DNA of 64,000 bases from assembly GCA_029881495.1 (NCBI GenBank), contig JAOUMJ010000001.1:62001-126000 (forward strand), read 5' to 3'. The notes under the pieces are model-generated. The model made no database searches, was not told the origin of the DNA, and worked only from the letters and a program-made list of their open reading frames with translations. The stretch comes from Nitrospinota bacterium. GTDB lineage: Bacteria > Nitrospinota_A > UBA7883 > JACRGQ01. How positions within the stretch are numbered: position 1 is the first letter of the stretch; each line of letters starts with the position of its first letter. Of this stretch, positions 55,848 through 63,976 are shown one piece after another. The translations under genes were made by a program, and so were the position numbers.

Positions 55848-57425
55848 ATGGCAAAAAAATATATTTTCTTTCTCCTGTGCGTCATATGCGTTTTATGCGA
55901 AACCGCCGATATCGCCTATTCGCAAAAGCCTGCCGGTGAAAACGGTTCCGATATCGTCATTGGCGAGAAGGAAGCTCTCCTCATAGCCCTGAAAAACAAT
56001 TTTGATATCTTAATTACCCGGTCCGTTCCTCAGATAGGGGAAAGAAATCTCGGGCTGGCAGAATCGGAATTCGACCTTTCCCTCTATGGATCAGTGAACC
56101 GCACAAATAGCATTACCCCCTCCACATCAGTATTCGCAAATCCGGAGGTTGGCGAACAGTTCAAGGAGACATATTCTGTCGGTGTAAGGCAGAAGCTGAA
56201 ACCGGGAACCAGGGTGGAGCTTGCATACGAAAAATCGACCACAGAGACAAATTCCACTTTCTCTGGGGTGAATCCGCAGTTTGACAACTATCTCAAATTG
56301 TCCATCAATCAGCCTTTGATGAAAGGGATGGGCCTCGACGTGAATAACACAAACGTCTACATCGCCAAAAACAGCATGAAGATTGACGAGAACGAATACC
56401 GGATGAGGGTAATGGACGTTCTCTCAAAGGTGAGGGATACATACTGGGACACGGTTTACCTTAGCAAGGAGCTGGAGGTTCAAAAAGAGTCGCTCGCCTT
56501 GGCGATAGATTTCCGGGAAAGAATAAAGTTGCAGGTAAAAGTCGGCGCGCTGGCTCCCATAGATATCGTAGCGGCTGAAGCATCGGTTGCGCTTCGGGAA
56601 GAAGCGCTGATAGATATTGACGAAATGATCCAGAATAACCAGGACGCGCTCAAGGCGATGCTGAATATGCGGGAGGCGAGACCCGGTTCGCCTGTCAGGA
56701 TCGTTCCGAAGGACGAACCTCTCTTCAAGGCTGTAAAGGCGGATGTCGAGTCGCTGAAGAAAACAGCCTACGAGAACAGACCCGATTTCAAAAAGGCTCA
56801 GCTTCTAGTGGATATGAGAAGAAGAGAGTTGAAGTACAACAAAAATCAGCTCCTTCCGACAGTTGATTTGCAGGGCTCGGTGAGGCTGAAGGGTGTCCGC
56901 GGTGAAGGGCAGGAGGTTGTGGGGCTTGACGGTAAACCGGTGGTCAGCAATTTCGCCGGGACACAATCCGATTCTCTTGAGGATATGAAAAAAGGGGATT
57001 ACTACGATTACTCCGTCGGCGTAGTGGCTGAAATGCCGCTGTTCAACAGGCCGGGGAGGCACCGGGCGGCAAAATCAAGGCTTGAAACCGAGATGGCGGA
57101 GAACTCCCTATTAAATGCCAGGCAGGCGATAGATGTCGGAATTCACAAGGTCGTAAGGGAGGTTGAAACGGCGGAGAAGCGGATATCGGCCAGCAAACTG
57201 TCGTTAAAGCTTGCGGAAAAGAAGCTGGAAGCGGAAGTGAAGAAGTATGAAGTAGGCTCCTCCACAAGTTTTGCGGTTCTGGAATACCAGAAGGATCTTG
57301 CCGCGGAAAAGACAAAGGCGATAAAGGCGGTAATAGATCATATCAAGGCTCTTTCGCACATGGAGCTGGCGACGGGGACTCTCCTCGATAAAAACAACAT
57401 ATCGCTGGAATTTAACGGCGAGTGA
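55848..57425 (+). CDS. TolC-family outer-membrane efflux protein
   Basis: A 525-residue outer-membrane channel protein with a signal peptide (YIFFLLCVICVLCETADIAYS), two repeats of paired helices (RVMDVLSKVRDTYWDTVYL; AEKKLEAEVKKYEVGSS) and the beta-barrel strand YDYSVGVVAEMPLFNR. No adaptor or pump gene is adjacent. Instead it is 29 bases after the secretion ATPase and overlaps a sigma-54 regulator by four bases, so it may serve a dedicated export system with unknown partners. Confidence 0.88.
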   Translation: MAKKYIFFLLCVICVLCETADIAYSQKPAGENGSDIVIGEKEALLIALKNNFDILITRSVPQIGERNLGLAESEFDLSLYGSVNRTNSITPSTSVFANPEVGEQFKETYSVGVRQKLKPGTRVELAYEKSTTETNSTFSGVNPQFDNYLKLSINQPLMKGMGLDVNNTNVYIAKNSMKIDENEYRMRVMDVLSKVRDTYWDTVYLSKELEVQKESLALAIDFRERIKLQVKVGALAPIDIVAAEASVALREEALIDIDEMIQNNQDALKAMLNMREARPGSPVRIVPKDEPLFKAVKADVESLKKTAYENRPDFKKAQLLVDMRRRELKYNKNQLLPTVDLQGSVRLKGVRGEGQEVVGLDGKPVVSNFAGTQSDSLEDMKKGDYYDYSVGVVAEMPLFNRPGRHRAAKSRLETEMAENSLLNARQAIDVGIHKVVREVETAEKRISASKLSLKLAEKKLEAEVKKYEVGSSTSFAVLEYQKDLAAEKTKAIKAVIDHIKALSHMELATGTLLDKNNISLEFNGE

Positions 57426-58777
57426 ATCTCCCAAAAGTACTTGTTTATGAAACCGACTATCACAGGGCCTCAAGACTATGCAGAATTCTTGAAAGCGGGG
57501 GATATGTAACCCGCTCGGTTTTTTCCAGAAATGAAGCTGAAGGGGGGGGCAAAGGTTTCGATATCATTATCGCCTCGTTTGACCTCTTCCCTTTACCGCA
57601 GTTTTTCGACGGGATGGACAAGATCATCTCCGCTCCCCCCGCATTTTTCGACAGTGTGGAAAAGCTTGCCAAGCAGTACAATGCCCCCTGCGTAACCCAT
57701 CCCTATAATGCAGGCGAAGTCCTCCCGATAGTAGGCGCCGTCGCCGAAAAGGTTGAACAGTCCTGGTCTACCAGCGGTGCGACCGAAACAGTCGAATCGG
57801 ATTTGTTTCCTGAAATAATCGGGAATTCCCCGCAGATAAAAAGCATGAAGGAAATGCTTGTGCTGGCGGCGAGGTCGGACAGCACGATCCTCATCCTGGG
57901 GGAGACAGGAACGGGAAAAGAGCTGGTGGCTTCGGCGATCCACCGGATGAGTAAAAGATCGAAAGGCCCTTTCGTGGCTGTGAATTGCGGCGCGTTTGCC
58001 GAAGGACTTCTTGAAACGGAACTGTTCGGACATGAAAGGGGAGCGTTCACTGGAGCAGTTAAAAAACATATGGGTAAGTTCGAACTGTCGGATGGGGGGA
58101 CGTTATTCCTAGACGAGGTTGGCGAAATGTCGAAGGCGCTTCAGCAAAAACTCCTCAGGGTGCTGGAGCAGGGGAATTTCTACAGGGTAGGAGGAGAGCT
58201 CTCGGTGAACGTGGATGTGCGCGTAGTATGTGCGACAAACAGGGATATCTTCGATATGGCCCAAAAGGGGGAATTCAGGAGGGATCTTCTTTACAGGCTG
58301 AACGTCCTCGCTTTGAAGGTTCCTTCACTTCGAAGCCGCGGGGGGGACAAGGAGTTTCTTGCGAGAATATTCCTCGACAGATATTCGAAAAGATACGGGA
58401 AGAGTATCGTCGCCCTATCTGAAAAAGTGGTAACGATGATCAACGAATATACCTTCCCCGGAAATGTGAGAGAACTTATGCACGCCGTTGAACAAGCGGT
58501 TTTACGAACGCACGGCGATGTTATAGATGACATTGAGTTCGGCGGAAGATCGATGATGGACAGATGGAATCCTCCGGTGATGGACGGGCTGCTGGCAAAG
58601 GAGTTTGCTGATATGAAAAACTCCGTACTCGAAGCGTATGAGAAGGAGTATCTTGACAGGCTCCTCGCTCTGGAAAAAGGCTCGCTCCAAAAAGTCTGCA
58701 AGAGATGCGGTCTTGACCGAAAGACGCTCTACAGGAAGATGAAACAGTACGGTCTGGATAAAAAGGGTTATAAATGA
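57422..58777 (+). CDS. Sigma-54-dependent activator with degenerate receiver
   Basis: The start GTG overlaps the TolC stop. Residues 1-110 look like a receiver fold ([36 protein letters not shown]) but lack the normal acidic pocket and phosphoacceptor Asp, so it is a pseudo-receiver. The AAA+ part is complete: GETGTGKEL near 160-168, the sigma-54 loop GAFTGA near 207-212, [20 protein letters not shown], and a Fis-like helix-turn-helix at the end ([23 protein letters not shown]). It is therefore a bona fide sigma-54 activator, probably controlled by something other than a kinase. It overlaps the next gene by four bases. Confidence 0.9.
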   Translation: MNLPKVLVYETDYHRASRLCRILESGGYVTRSVFSRNEAEGGGKGFDIIIASFDLFPLPQFFDGMDKIISAPPAFFDSVEKLAKQYNAPCVTHPYNAGEVLPIVGAVAEKVEQSWSTSGATETVESDLFPEIIGNSPQIKSMKEMLVLAARSDSTILILGETGTGKELVASAIHRMSKRSKGPFVAVNCGAFAEGLLETELFGHERGAFTGAVKKHMGKFELSDGGTLFLDEVGEMSKALQQKLLRVLEQGNFYRVGGELSVNVDVRVVCATNRDIFDMAQKGEFRRDLLYRLNVLALKVPSLRSRGGDKEFLARIFLDRYSKRYGKSIVALSEKVVTMINEYTFPGNVRELMHAVEQAVLRTHGDVIDDIEFGGRSMMDRWNPPVMDGLLAKEFADMKNSVLEAYEKEYLDRLLALEKGSLQKVCKRCGLDRKTLYRKMKQYGLDKKGYK

Positions 58778-60000
58778 CAAAACTCTTTATTCCGGCAATT
58801 CACCTGCCGAACGGACGGGACCTTTTCCGCATGTTGCCGTACACACCGTCGGATTATAAGAAGGTTCTAAAGGGTTATGGCGAGCGGAGCCTTCTGGAAT
58901 CGACGCCGGAAGATTTCATTGCGCTTGCCGCAATGCCGGAAGAGGCATATCTCGATTTCCTGTTGTCTGCCGGGATGGGGACACAAAATATTATTCTGTG
59001 CCCCGGCAGGGAGAGCAACATTGCGGGGGATATTCTGGCTGATAAGGAAGTCTTTTCGCAAATTGAAAAGGCATCGGAAAAATGCACAGGGCTTTCTTTC
59101 TATATTCATCTTGAAGAAGAGAACGAGATAGCGGAAAAACTCGCGCGCAAGGAGGAAATTATGCATCCAGCGTTGACCAGGATGTTCAACCGCTACTATT
59201 TCCTTATACGGATTTGCGAGGATCTAGATATTGAATTGAATGAGAGCGTACAGTTGCGTTCCGGAAGGTTCCTGAAGTCGGCAAGGAGGCTTCTGGAAGA
59301 ATGGGGGAAGATATTCGTGCGCGGTAACGAATCTGTTGGCGGGATGCATGCCTTTGCGATCGACGATGAAGCAAACCTGCGTAGGATAGCGGATGCGATA
59401 TCACGGAACGTGAAGATAACCAGATATTTCGTCTCCAGGTATATGAATGTCGATACGAGCTGGAACGTCCAATTTCTGTTTGATGACAGTGGATATACTT
59501 TTTACGGATCAAGCAGACAGATAGTTTCCGGCGGAACTGCCCATGTAGGCAACGAAGGGGGGGCGGGTAATGCTCTGCCGGACGAAGTTTTAAAGCTTTG
59601 CACAAAAATCGCCGACAGGCTGGGCTCGATGGGAGCGAAGGGGCTGATTGGTATTGATGTCATGTCGGCGGACGGCAAGCTCTTTCCGGCGGAGATAAAC
59701 GCGAGGAGAAATACATCCACGCCAGCGCTCTGTCTATATGAAAGGTTAGCCCGCAATGGAGTGGGTGAAAACCTTTTCTTCCGGGTGATGAGCTTGGATA
59801 CACCAGGAGGGACAGGGTTCAATGAGTTCGCAGGGTTGATAGGAAAAGAAAACCTGTTTGATATCAAATCGGCGCGGGGGCTTATCCCTTATCATTTCGC
59901 TTCAAGCAGGGTAACCGGGAAAATTGACGCGGTGTTCTTTTCAGATTCAAAAGAAGAACTAAATGCCATAGTCATGGAGGTGTCTGAACGGCTTGAATGA
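58774..60000 (+). CDS. ATP-grasp superfamily ligase of unknown substrate
   Basis: The 408-residue protein has an N-terminal helical part and an ATP-grasp-like C-terminal region (YGSSRQIVSGGTAHVGNEGGAGNALP, GLIGIDVMSADGKLFPAEINARRNTSTPAL). The EINAR(R)NTST segment is the metal/ATP-binding end of the fold. I cannot name its substrate. It is translationally coupled to the sigma-54 activator and 49 bases before a UbiA-type transferase, so it may act on a lipid- or peptide-linked product of the same pathway. Confidence 0.8.
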   Translation: MTKLFIPAIHLPNGRDLFRMLPYTPSDYKKVLKGYGERSLLESTPEDFIALAAMPEEAYLDFLLSAGMGTQNIILCPGRESNIAGDILADKEVFSQIEKASEKCTGLSFYIHLEEENEIAEKLARKEEIMHPALTRMFNRYYFLIRICEDLDIELNESVQLRSGRFLKSARRLLEEWGKIFVRGNESVGGMHAFAIDDEANLRRIADAISRNVKITRYFVSRYMNVDTSWNVQFLFDDSGYTFYGSSRQIVSGGTAHVGNEGGAGNALPDEVLKLCTKIADRLGSMGAKGLIGIDVMSADGKLFPAEINARRNTSTPALCLYERLARNGVGENLFFRVMSLDTPGGTGFNEFAGLIGKENLFDIKSARGLIPYHFASSRVTGKIDAVFFSDSKEELNAIVMEVSERLE

Positions 60001-60049
60001 AAGAGAAGTAGCTAAATAAGTAATATAGCCGTGGTATTTGGCCTGAAAG

Positions 60050-60946
60050 TTGGTAAAATCGGTACCCGTGGGAAATGAACTGAAAAATTTCATATCGCTT
60101 ATCAGGGCCAAAGACTGGCTGAAGAACACTTTCATTTTCGTCCCGCTTGTTTTCTCTGGGAACATGCTTGATATACAAAAAGGGTTGCTTGCGTTTCAGG
60201 CATTCTGGATATTCTGTTTTCTCTCGAGCGCTATCTATGTCTTCAATGACCTTGCCGATATTGAGGAAGATAAAAACCATCCTGAAAAGAGGAACCGACC
60301 GATTCCTTCAGGGATGGTAGGCACCCAATACGCATGGTCGGTCTTTCTCCTCTTTTTGGCGCTCTCGCTTTTATCCTCTTTGACCATCGGATTAGGGTTT
60401 TTCCTTTTTGCGGTTTTCTATGCTCTATTGAATATTGCCTATTCGTACCGGCTGAAAAGGGTGGTTATTCTGGATGTGTTTATTGTCGCGTCCGGTTTTG
60501 TCATAAGGCTCCTTGCGGGAGCCTCGGCGGTCAATGTGCCAGCCTCGCAATGGCTTTTGATTTGTTCATTCCTCCTCGCGCTCTTTCTCGCGTTCTGCAA
60601 AAGGAGGCATGAACTGGTCATATTGGATGAAAAAGCGGAAAGTCACAGGGATGTCCTGAAAAGCTACAGTTTAAAGTTTCTTGACCAGATGATATCAGTA
60701 GTAACTACCGGGGCGCTGCTCTCCTATATGCTGTACACAATTGACCCGCACACGGTATCTCAGTTTGGAACGGGAAACGTGATCTATACCTCGCTCTTCG
60801 TTGGATACGGAGTATTCAGATACCTCTATCTTGTTTATGAAAGGGATGGCGGGGGGAGCCCCGCGAACACGCTCCTCTCCGATCCGCCTATTCTCGTCAA
60901 TATTTTTCTCTGGTCCCTCGCTGTCGCCTGGATGATCTATAGCTAA
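60050..60946 (+). CDS. UbiA-family prenyltransferase, DPPR synthase-like
   Basis: The 298-residue membrane protein matches the UbiA family and especially the decaprenyl-phosphate phosphoribosyltransferase branch: LIRAKDWLKNTFIFVPLVFS, the first Asp-rich motif NDLADIEEDKNHPEKR followed by RPIPSG, LAFCKRRHEL, and about eight further helices. Those enzymes move a phosphoribosyl group onto a polyprenyl phosphate; others attach prenyl chains to aromatic rings. The start is uncertain: TTG at 60050 or GTG at 60068. It is the last gene of the pilB-tolC-regulator-ATP-grasp run. Confidence 0.85.
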   Translation: MVKSVPVGNELKNFISLIRAKDWLKNTFIFVPLVFSGNMLDIQKGLLAFQAFWIFCFLSSAIYVFNDLADIEEDKNHPEKRNRPIPSGMVGTQYAWSVFLLFLALSLLSSLTIGLGFFLFAVFYALLNIAYSYRLKRVVILDVFIVASGFVIRLLAGASAVNVPASQWLLICSFLLALFLAFCKRRHELVILDEKAESHRDVLKSYSLKFLDQMISVVTTGALLSYMLYTIDPHTVSQFGTGNVIYTSLFVGYGVFRYLYLVYERDGGGSPANTLLSDPPILVNIFLWSLAVAWMIYS

Positions 60947-61056
60947 CCGAACCTGGCTAACGATTATTGCATCGCCGATAAAAGCGCATGATCTCGTTTT
61001 CCGCAAAAGACAAAATAGACAATTAAACAGATTCTCAGGTTTTTTAAAAAGGGGGT

Positions 61057-61088
61057 GGTGTGGGCAGAAGGGGGAATCTGCCCACACC
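61057..61088. terminator. Strong inverted repeat after the UbiA gene
   Basis: GGTGTGGGCAGA and TCTGCCCACACC pair perfectly around an 8-base loop, 110 bases past the UbiA stop. The minus-strand side runs into TTTTT, the plus-strand side does not. The 60947-61473 gap otherwise holds an imperfect repeat and a possible micro-ORF, both described separately. Confidence 0.6.
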
Positions 61089-61220
61089 GGGGAGGTATAT
61101 CATTCGAGGAGGGGTTACCTCTAATATGACTATAAATAGAGCATGAATCATGCCAAACAAAATAGGTAGTATAAACAATATGATAGCTTTACGCCTGAAT
61201 TAAAATATGCGTCAAAAGAA

Positions 61221-61330
61221 CCTCATGTGCTTCTATTGTGCGGTAAATATGCCCAATACACCTACTATTGAGGAGAAATGATGTTGCTAAAATACCTCAT
61301 GTATTTATCTGTTGCGGTAAATAGGTTTGT
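61221..61330 (+). repeat. Imperfect direct repeat pair around a micro-ORF
   Basis: The blocks ACCTCATGTGCTTCTATTG...GCGGTAAATA (from 61221) and ACCTCATGTATTTATCTGTT...GCGGTAAATA (from about 61293) are imperfect direct repeats about 72 bases apart. Each contains ACCTCATGT and GCGGTAAATA. They occupy an otherwise gene-free stretch upstream of the RlmI-like gene. Confidence 0.5.
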
Positions 61331-61349
61331 CCAAGATTTTCCTGGGTGA
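61278..61349 (+). CDS. Possible 23-residue peptide with a strong ribosome binding site
   Basis: From the ATG at 61278 to TGA at 61349 the frame reads MMLLKYLMYLSVAVNRFVQD and three more residues, a hydrophobic short peptide. GAGGAGA lies directly upstream with good spacing. An upstream 18-residue frame (starting 61226, containing C-F-Y-C) ends with its TGA overlapping this ATG. It may be a leader peptide or chance; there is no conservation evidence here. Confidence 0.3.
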   Translation: MMLLKYLMYLSVAVNRFVQDFPG

Positions 61350-61473
61350 ATCAGGAAATTGGCGTTTTCCAGGAAATGACATGAATACTCGAGAGCTTTA
61401 AATTGTGGAAAAGTGATTTAACAAAATACCTTTAGTCTCAATCGCACGAATCTGGTTTATAGTTTGGGCACAG

Positions 61474-62640
61474 ATGGAATTAACACCCTGCAGATACCAG
61501 GCTTCGAAAAAGATAGCACAGGCTATCTTCAGCGGACATCCGTGGGTATACAGGAGCCGATTGAGTTCGGCGATTGATGCGATCCCGCCTGGAAGTTTTG
61601 TGAAGATCGTCGACGGGGGCAACAAATTCATCGCGTATGGCATTAATGAAACGCGCGGTATAGTCGGCTTAAGCATCCTCTCCCGCGACGAGAAATTCGG
61701 TTTCGATTCTCTCCTGGATCGTCTGCGCGAAGTCTCAAACCGGAAGAAGGGGCTTTTCGGCGGCGAAAGGAGCGCGTATCGGCTTTTAAACGGAGAGGCG
61801 GACGGATTTCCCGGTCTTGCCTGCGATGTCTACTCGGATTCGGTAATATGGCAGCCATACCTTTCTTTCTGGGATGCGATAATTCCGCATTTTACCGGCG
61901 AGGTCGATCCGATACTCGGCACAAGCGGCCACTTGCTGAAGTATCCCGCGCATCGCAATGAGGAGAACCCCTGCCGCACTCTTGCCGGTGAAGTTAAGGA
62001 GCCGATCGTTTTCAGTGAGGGAGGGATTGAATTTCATTCTTTCCCCTATACAGGGCAGAAGACCGGTTTTTTTCTCGATCTGAGGGAGGTAAGGAAATTT
62101 CTTCCCGATATCCTGACCGCGGGTAATAGTGTGTTGAACTGTTTCTCAAGTTCGGGCGCTTTCTCCATAATTGCCAAGGCAAATGGGGCGAGCACGGTCA
62201 TCTCGGTAGACAGCGATTCAAAATGCAGGGAACAGCTGGAAGGTCAGCTAAAGCAGAACAATATGCCGCCAACGGAGAATGAGTTTATCAAGGACAATGT
62301 ATTTGAATATCTGGTCGAGGCGAAACTTCTGCCGGAGCGATATGGTCTGGTGATCCTGGATCCCCCCAATATGTGCACAAAAGCCTCGTCTCTCAAGCCC
62401 GCGTTGAAAGGGTGGCAAAAGCTGGCGTCTTCCGCGCTCCCTCTCGTAAAGCCTGGTGGTCACCTCCTCCTTATCAACTGTTCGTCGTTCATGACAAGGG
62501 AGATGTGCGAAAAAAGCCTCAAGTCCATGGAGGCGAATATTACGATTGAAAAGAGCGGGGGATTGCCAAAGGATCACACCGTTTCAAGAACCTTCCCCGA
62601 AGGGGATTATCTGAAGTGGTGGCTATATAAAACCCGATAG
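61474..62640 (+). CDS. Class I SAM-dependent rRNA methyltransferase, RlmI-like
   Basis: The 388-residue protein has an N-terminal PUA domain (GHPWVYRSRLSSAIDAIPPG), the EEHD-like middle (RLLNGEADGFPGLACDVYSD) and a Rossmann methyltransferase with NCFSSSGAFSIIAKANGA, ILDPPNMCTKA and the NCSSFM motif holding the candidate catalytic Cys. E. coli RlmI makes 5-methylcytosine at 1962 of 23S rRNA; this is the likely but unproven target. It stands alone on the plus strand. Confidence 0.9.
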   Translation: MELTPCRYQASKKIAQAIFSGHPWVYRSRLSSAIDAIPPGSFVKIVDGGNKFIAYGINETRGIVGLSILSRDEKFGFDSLLDRLREVSNRKKGLFGGERSAYRLLNGEADGFPGLACDVYSDSVIWQPYLSFWDAIIPHFTGEVDPILGTSGHLLKYPAHRNEENPCRTLAGEVKEPIVFSEGGIEFHSFPYTGQKTGFFLDLREVRKFLPDILTAGNSVLNCFSSSGAFSIIAKANGASTVISVDSDSKCREQLEGQLKQNNMPPTENEFIKDNVFEYLVEAKLLPERYGLVILDPPNMCTKASSLKPALKGWQKLASSALPLVKPGGHLLLINCSSFMTREMCEKSLKSMEANITIEKSGGLPKDHTVSRTFPEGDYLKWWLYKTR

Positions 62641-62713
62641 GGGGTTAATTGTTACTGAAAAAAAAGGGTACAGAGTGTGAATCCGTACCCGTCGCAAACG
62701 ATTATCCTGGAAA

Positions 62714-63127
62714 TTACTTTTCTATCGGCGCGCCCTGAACATGGTTTACGCCAGTCATGCCGGATTCAACGTTTATGACACTCGTAAAACCGTTTTCCGT
62801 AAGGAACCGCGCGGCGGACCTGCTCCTCATTCCTGAGCGGCAGACTACATAGATCGTTTTTTCGCGGTAGCTCTCAAGCTCACTTACCCTTGAGGCAAGA
62901 TCCTGTACCGGGATCAGCTTGGCTCCTTTTATATGACCAAGAGGGCCGTGAAACTCCTGAGGAGTCCTTACGTCAAGAACGAGGCTGCCGTTGCCGCTCT
63001 TTATCGCCTGAACCGCTTCCTGGGGGGAAACCGATTTGAAAGTATCGTTGGATGCAAACAGATCGTATACAGCGCTCATAGCAAACATAATTGTAATTAC
63101 TCCTATCACTAACTTTTTATTCTTCAT
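62714..63127 (-). CDS. Exported single-domain rhodanese
   Basis: A 137-residue protein with a signal peptide (LVIGVITIMFAMSAVYDLFA) and one rhodanese domain: SLVLDVRTPQEFHGPLGH, then the catalytic Cys in VVCRSGMRSRSAARFL. It would move sulfane sulfur in the periplasm. The gene is single, facing away from the sigma-54 microgenes. Confidence 0.88.
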   Translation of the reverse strand: MKNKKLVIGVITIMFAMSAVYDLFASNDTFKSVSPQEAVQAIKSGNGSLVLDVRTPQEFHGPLGHIKGAKLIPVQDLASRVSELESYREKTIYVVCRSGMRSRSAARFLTENGFTSVINVESGMTGVNHVQGAPIEK

Positions 63128-63335
63128 TTGTTCTCCATAATTTCAAACCGCCACCGCCTATTTATTACCGGTGCGTTATCCACTTAGATACCTTTTCTTA
63201 TGACAGGTTTCAAAAATAAATCATGATTAACAGGAAAACAACAGGAATATCCTGTCAGCCAATTATAGACTCACTTATTGGGTATTGAGTCGTTTTCGTA
63301 TCACCAAAATTGCGAGGGGAGCTTTTTCAGGACTT

Positions 63336-63352
63336 TTGGCAGGTGTGTTGCG
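63336..63352 (+). promoter_or_regulatory. Sigma-54 (RpoN) promoter P1
   Basis: TTGGCAGGTGTGTTGCG matches the RpoN consensus: GG at 63338-63339 and GC at 63350-63351 are exactly 12 bases apart (the -24/-12 elements). The expected start site is near 63362, leaving a leader of about 16 bases with GGAGGG before the ATG at 63379. Confidence 0.85.
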
Positions 63353-63378
63353 CCACAGAAAATTGGAGGGAAATAAAA

Positions 63379-63444
63379 ATGGCTAAAAAACTATTATGTA
63401 AAAGGCGAATATACAGATACTTACAGTCTGGGGGTATGGTTTGA
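63379..63444 (+). CDS. 21-residue basic micro-ORF under sigma-54 promoter P1
   Basis: The frame reads MAKKLLCKRRIYRYLQSGGM and V, then TGA. GGAGGG lies 8 bases before the ATG, which is ideal. It is preceded by a textbook sigma-54 promoter and followed by an intrinsic terminator (63496-63526). The whole transcript would be only about 165 bases, so it may act as a small regulatory RNA, a peptide, or both. I know of no family for it. Confidence 0.55.
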   Translation: MAKKLLCKRRIYRYLQSGGMV

Positions 63445-63495
63445 GAAATATTAAAATCTAAAAATGATACAGGGTGGAGAGTGTTAAGAATTACC

Positions 63496-63526
63496 GCACA
63501 TTTTTTTTAAAAACGTGCACTTTTTT
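63496..63526 (+). terminator. Intrinsic terminator of the P1 transcript
   Basis: GCACA...TTTTT pairs with AAAAA...CGTGC across a 3-base loop, followed by AC and six T. The inner part of the stem is A-T only, but the outer GCAC/GTGC pairs and the T run make it a good intrinsic terminator. It lies 52 bases past the micro-ORF. Confidence 0.7.
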
Positions 63527-63626
63527 AGAAATAAAAACCGTATTTGTAGTCTTAAAAAAGCAGGAAAAACAAAAGCATAATTGTAACTGTTTGAATAAAT
63601 AGGGCAAAGTGCCTATGCCCCCCCTT

Positions 63627-63644
63627 TTGGCACCTACCTTGCAC
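63627..63644 (+). promoter_or_regulatory. Sigma-54 (RpoN) promoter P2
   Basis: TTGGCACCTACCTTGCAC is nearly the perfect RpoN consensus: GG at 63629-63630 and GC at 63641-63642, 12 apart. The same CTTTTGGCA start as P1 is present. The expected start site is near 63653, 18 bases before the ATG at 63671. Confidence 0.9.
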
Positions 63645-63670
63645 ACTAGAATGAGCAAGGAGACATAGTA

Positions 63671-63859
63671 ATGAGAGCAAAAACAATAGAACCAAGGGAA
63701 TCGAAAAGAGCGGCTGTAAGGGTCTGCAATCATTGCGGCGGTACATTGAGATTTTACCGCGGATCACTCTCCTGCCTAATGTGCGGCAGGGACGTGGATC
63801 ACTCATGCAAGGATTGTGATGTATCCGCGCAACACCACGTTTTAGCCAAAACAGGCTGA
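63671..63859 (+). CDS. Small double zinc-ribbon-like protein under sigma-54 promoter P2
   Basis: The 62-residue protein has two Cys pairs of a zinc ribbon (VCNHCGGTLRF and LSCLMCGRDVDH) and a third CxxC-like segment (SCKDCDVSAQHH) rich in Cys and His. AAGGAG precedes the ATG by 8 bases. It is preceded by a textbook sigma-54 promoter and appears monocistronic. A regulatory or stress role is inferred; no exact family is recognised. Confidence 0.75.
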   Translation: MRAKTIEPRESKRAAVRVCNHCGGTLRFYRGSLSCLMCGRDVDHSCKDCDVSAQHHVLAKTG

Positions 63860-63893
63860 ACAGCTACTCTTTTTAAAATAGAAACTGTTTGGC

Positions 63894-63917
63894 GGGCACT
63901 TGGATAGCCAGGTGCCC
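63894..63917. terminator. Hairpin after the zinc-ribbon gene
   Basis: GGGCACTTGG and CCAGGTGCCC form a 10-base-pair stem (one G-T pair) around ATAG, 35 bases past the stop. No T run follows. Confidence 0.5.
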
Positions 63918-63947
63918 CTCCAGAGCAGTACAAGCCGATAAAGTTTG

Positions 63948-63976
63948 TTGACCCCCTTCTACCATTCGTTTCTAAT
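63948..63976 (+). promoter_or_regulatory. Possible sigma-70 promoter reading out of the window
   Basis: TTGACC at 63948-63953 and TCTAAT at 63971-63976 are spaced by 17 bases, close to the housekeeping consensus. The gene it would serve lies beyond the right edge. Confidence 0.4.

Noticed and set aside
61221-61330. CRISPR array
   Set aside because: Only two imperfect repeats with variable spacing and no cas genes nearby.
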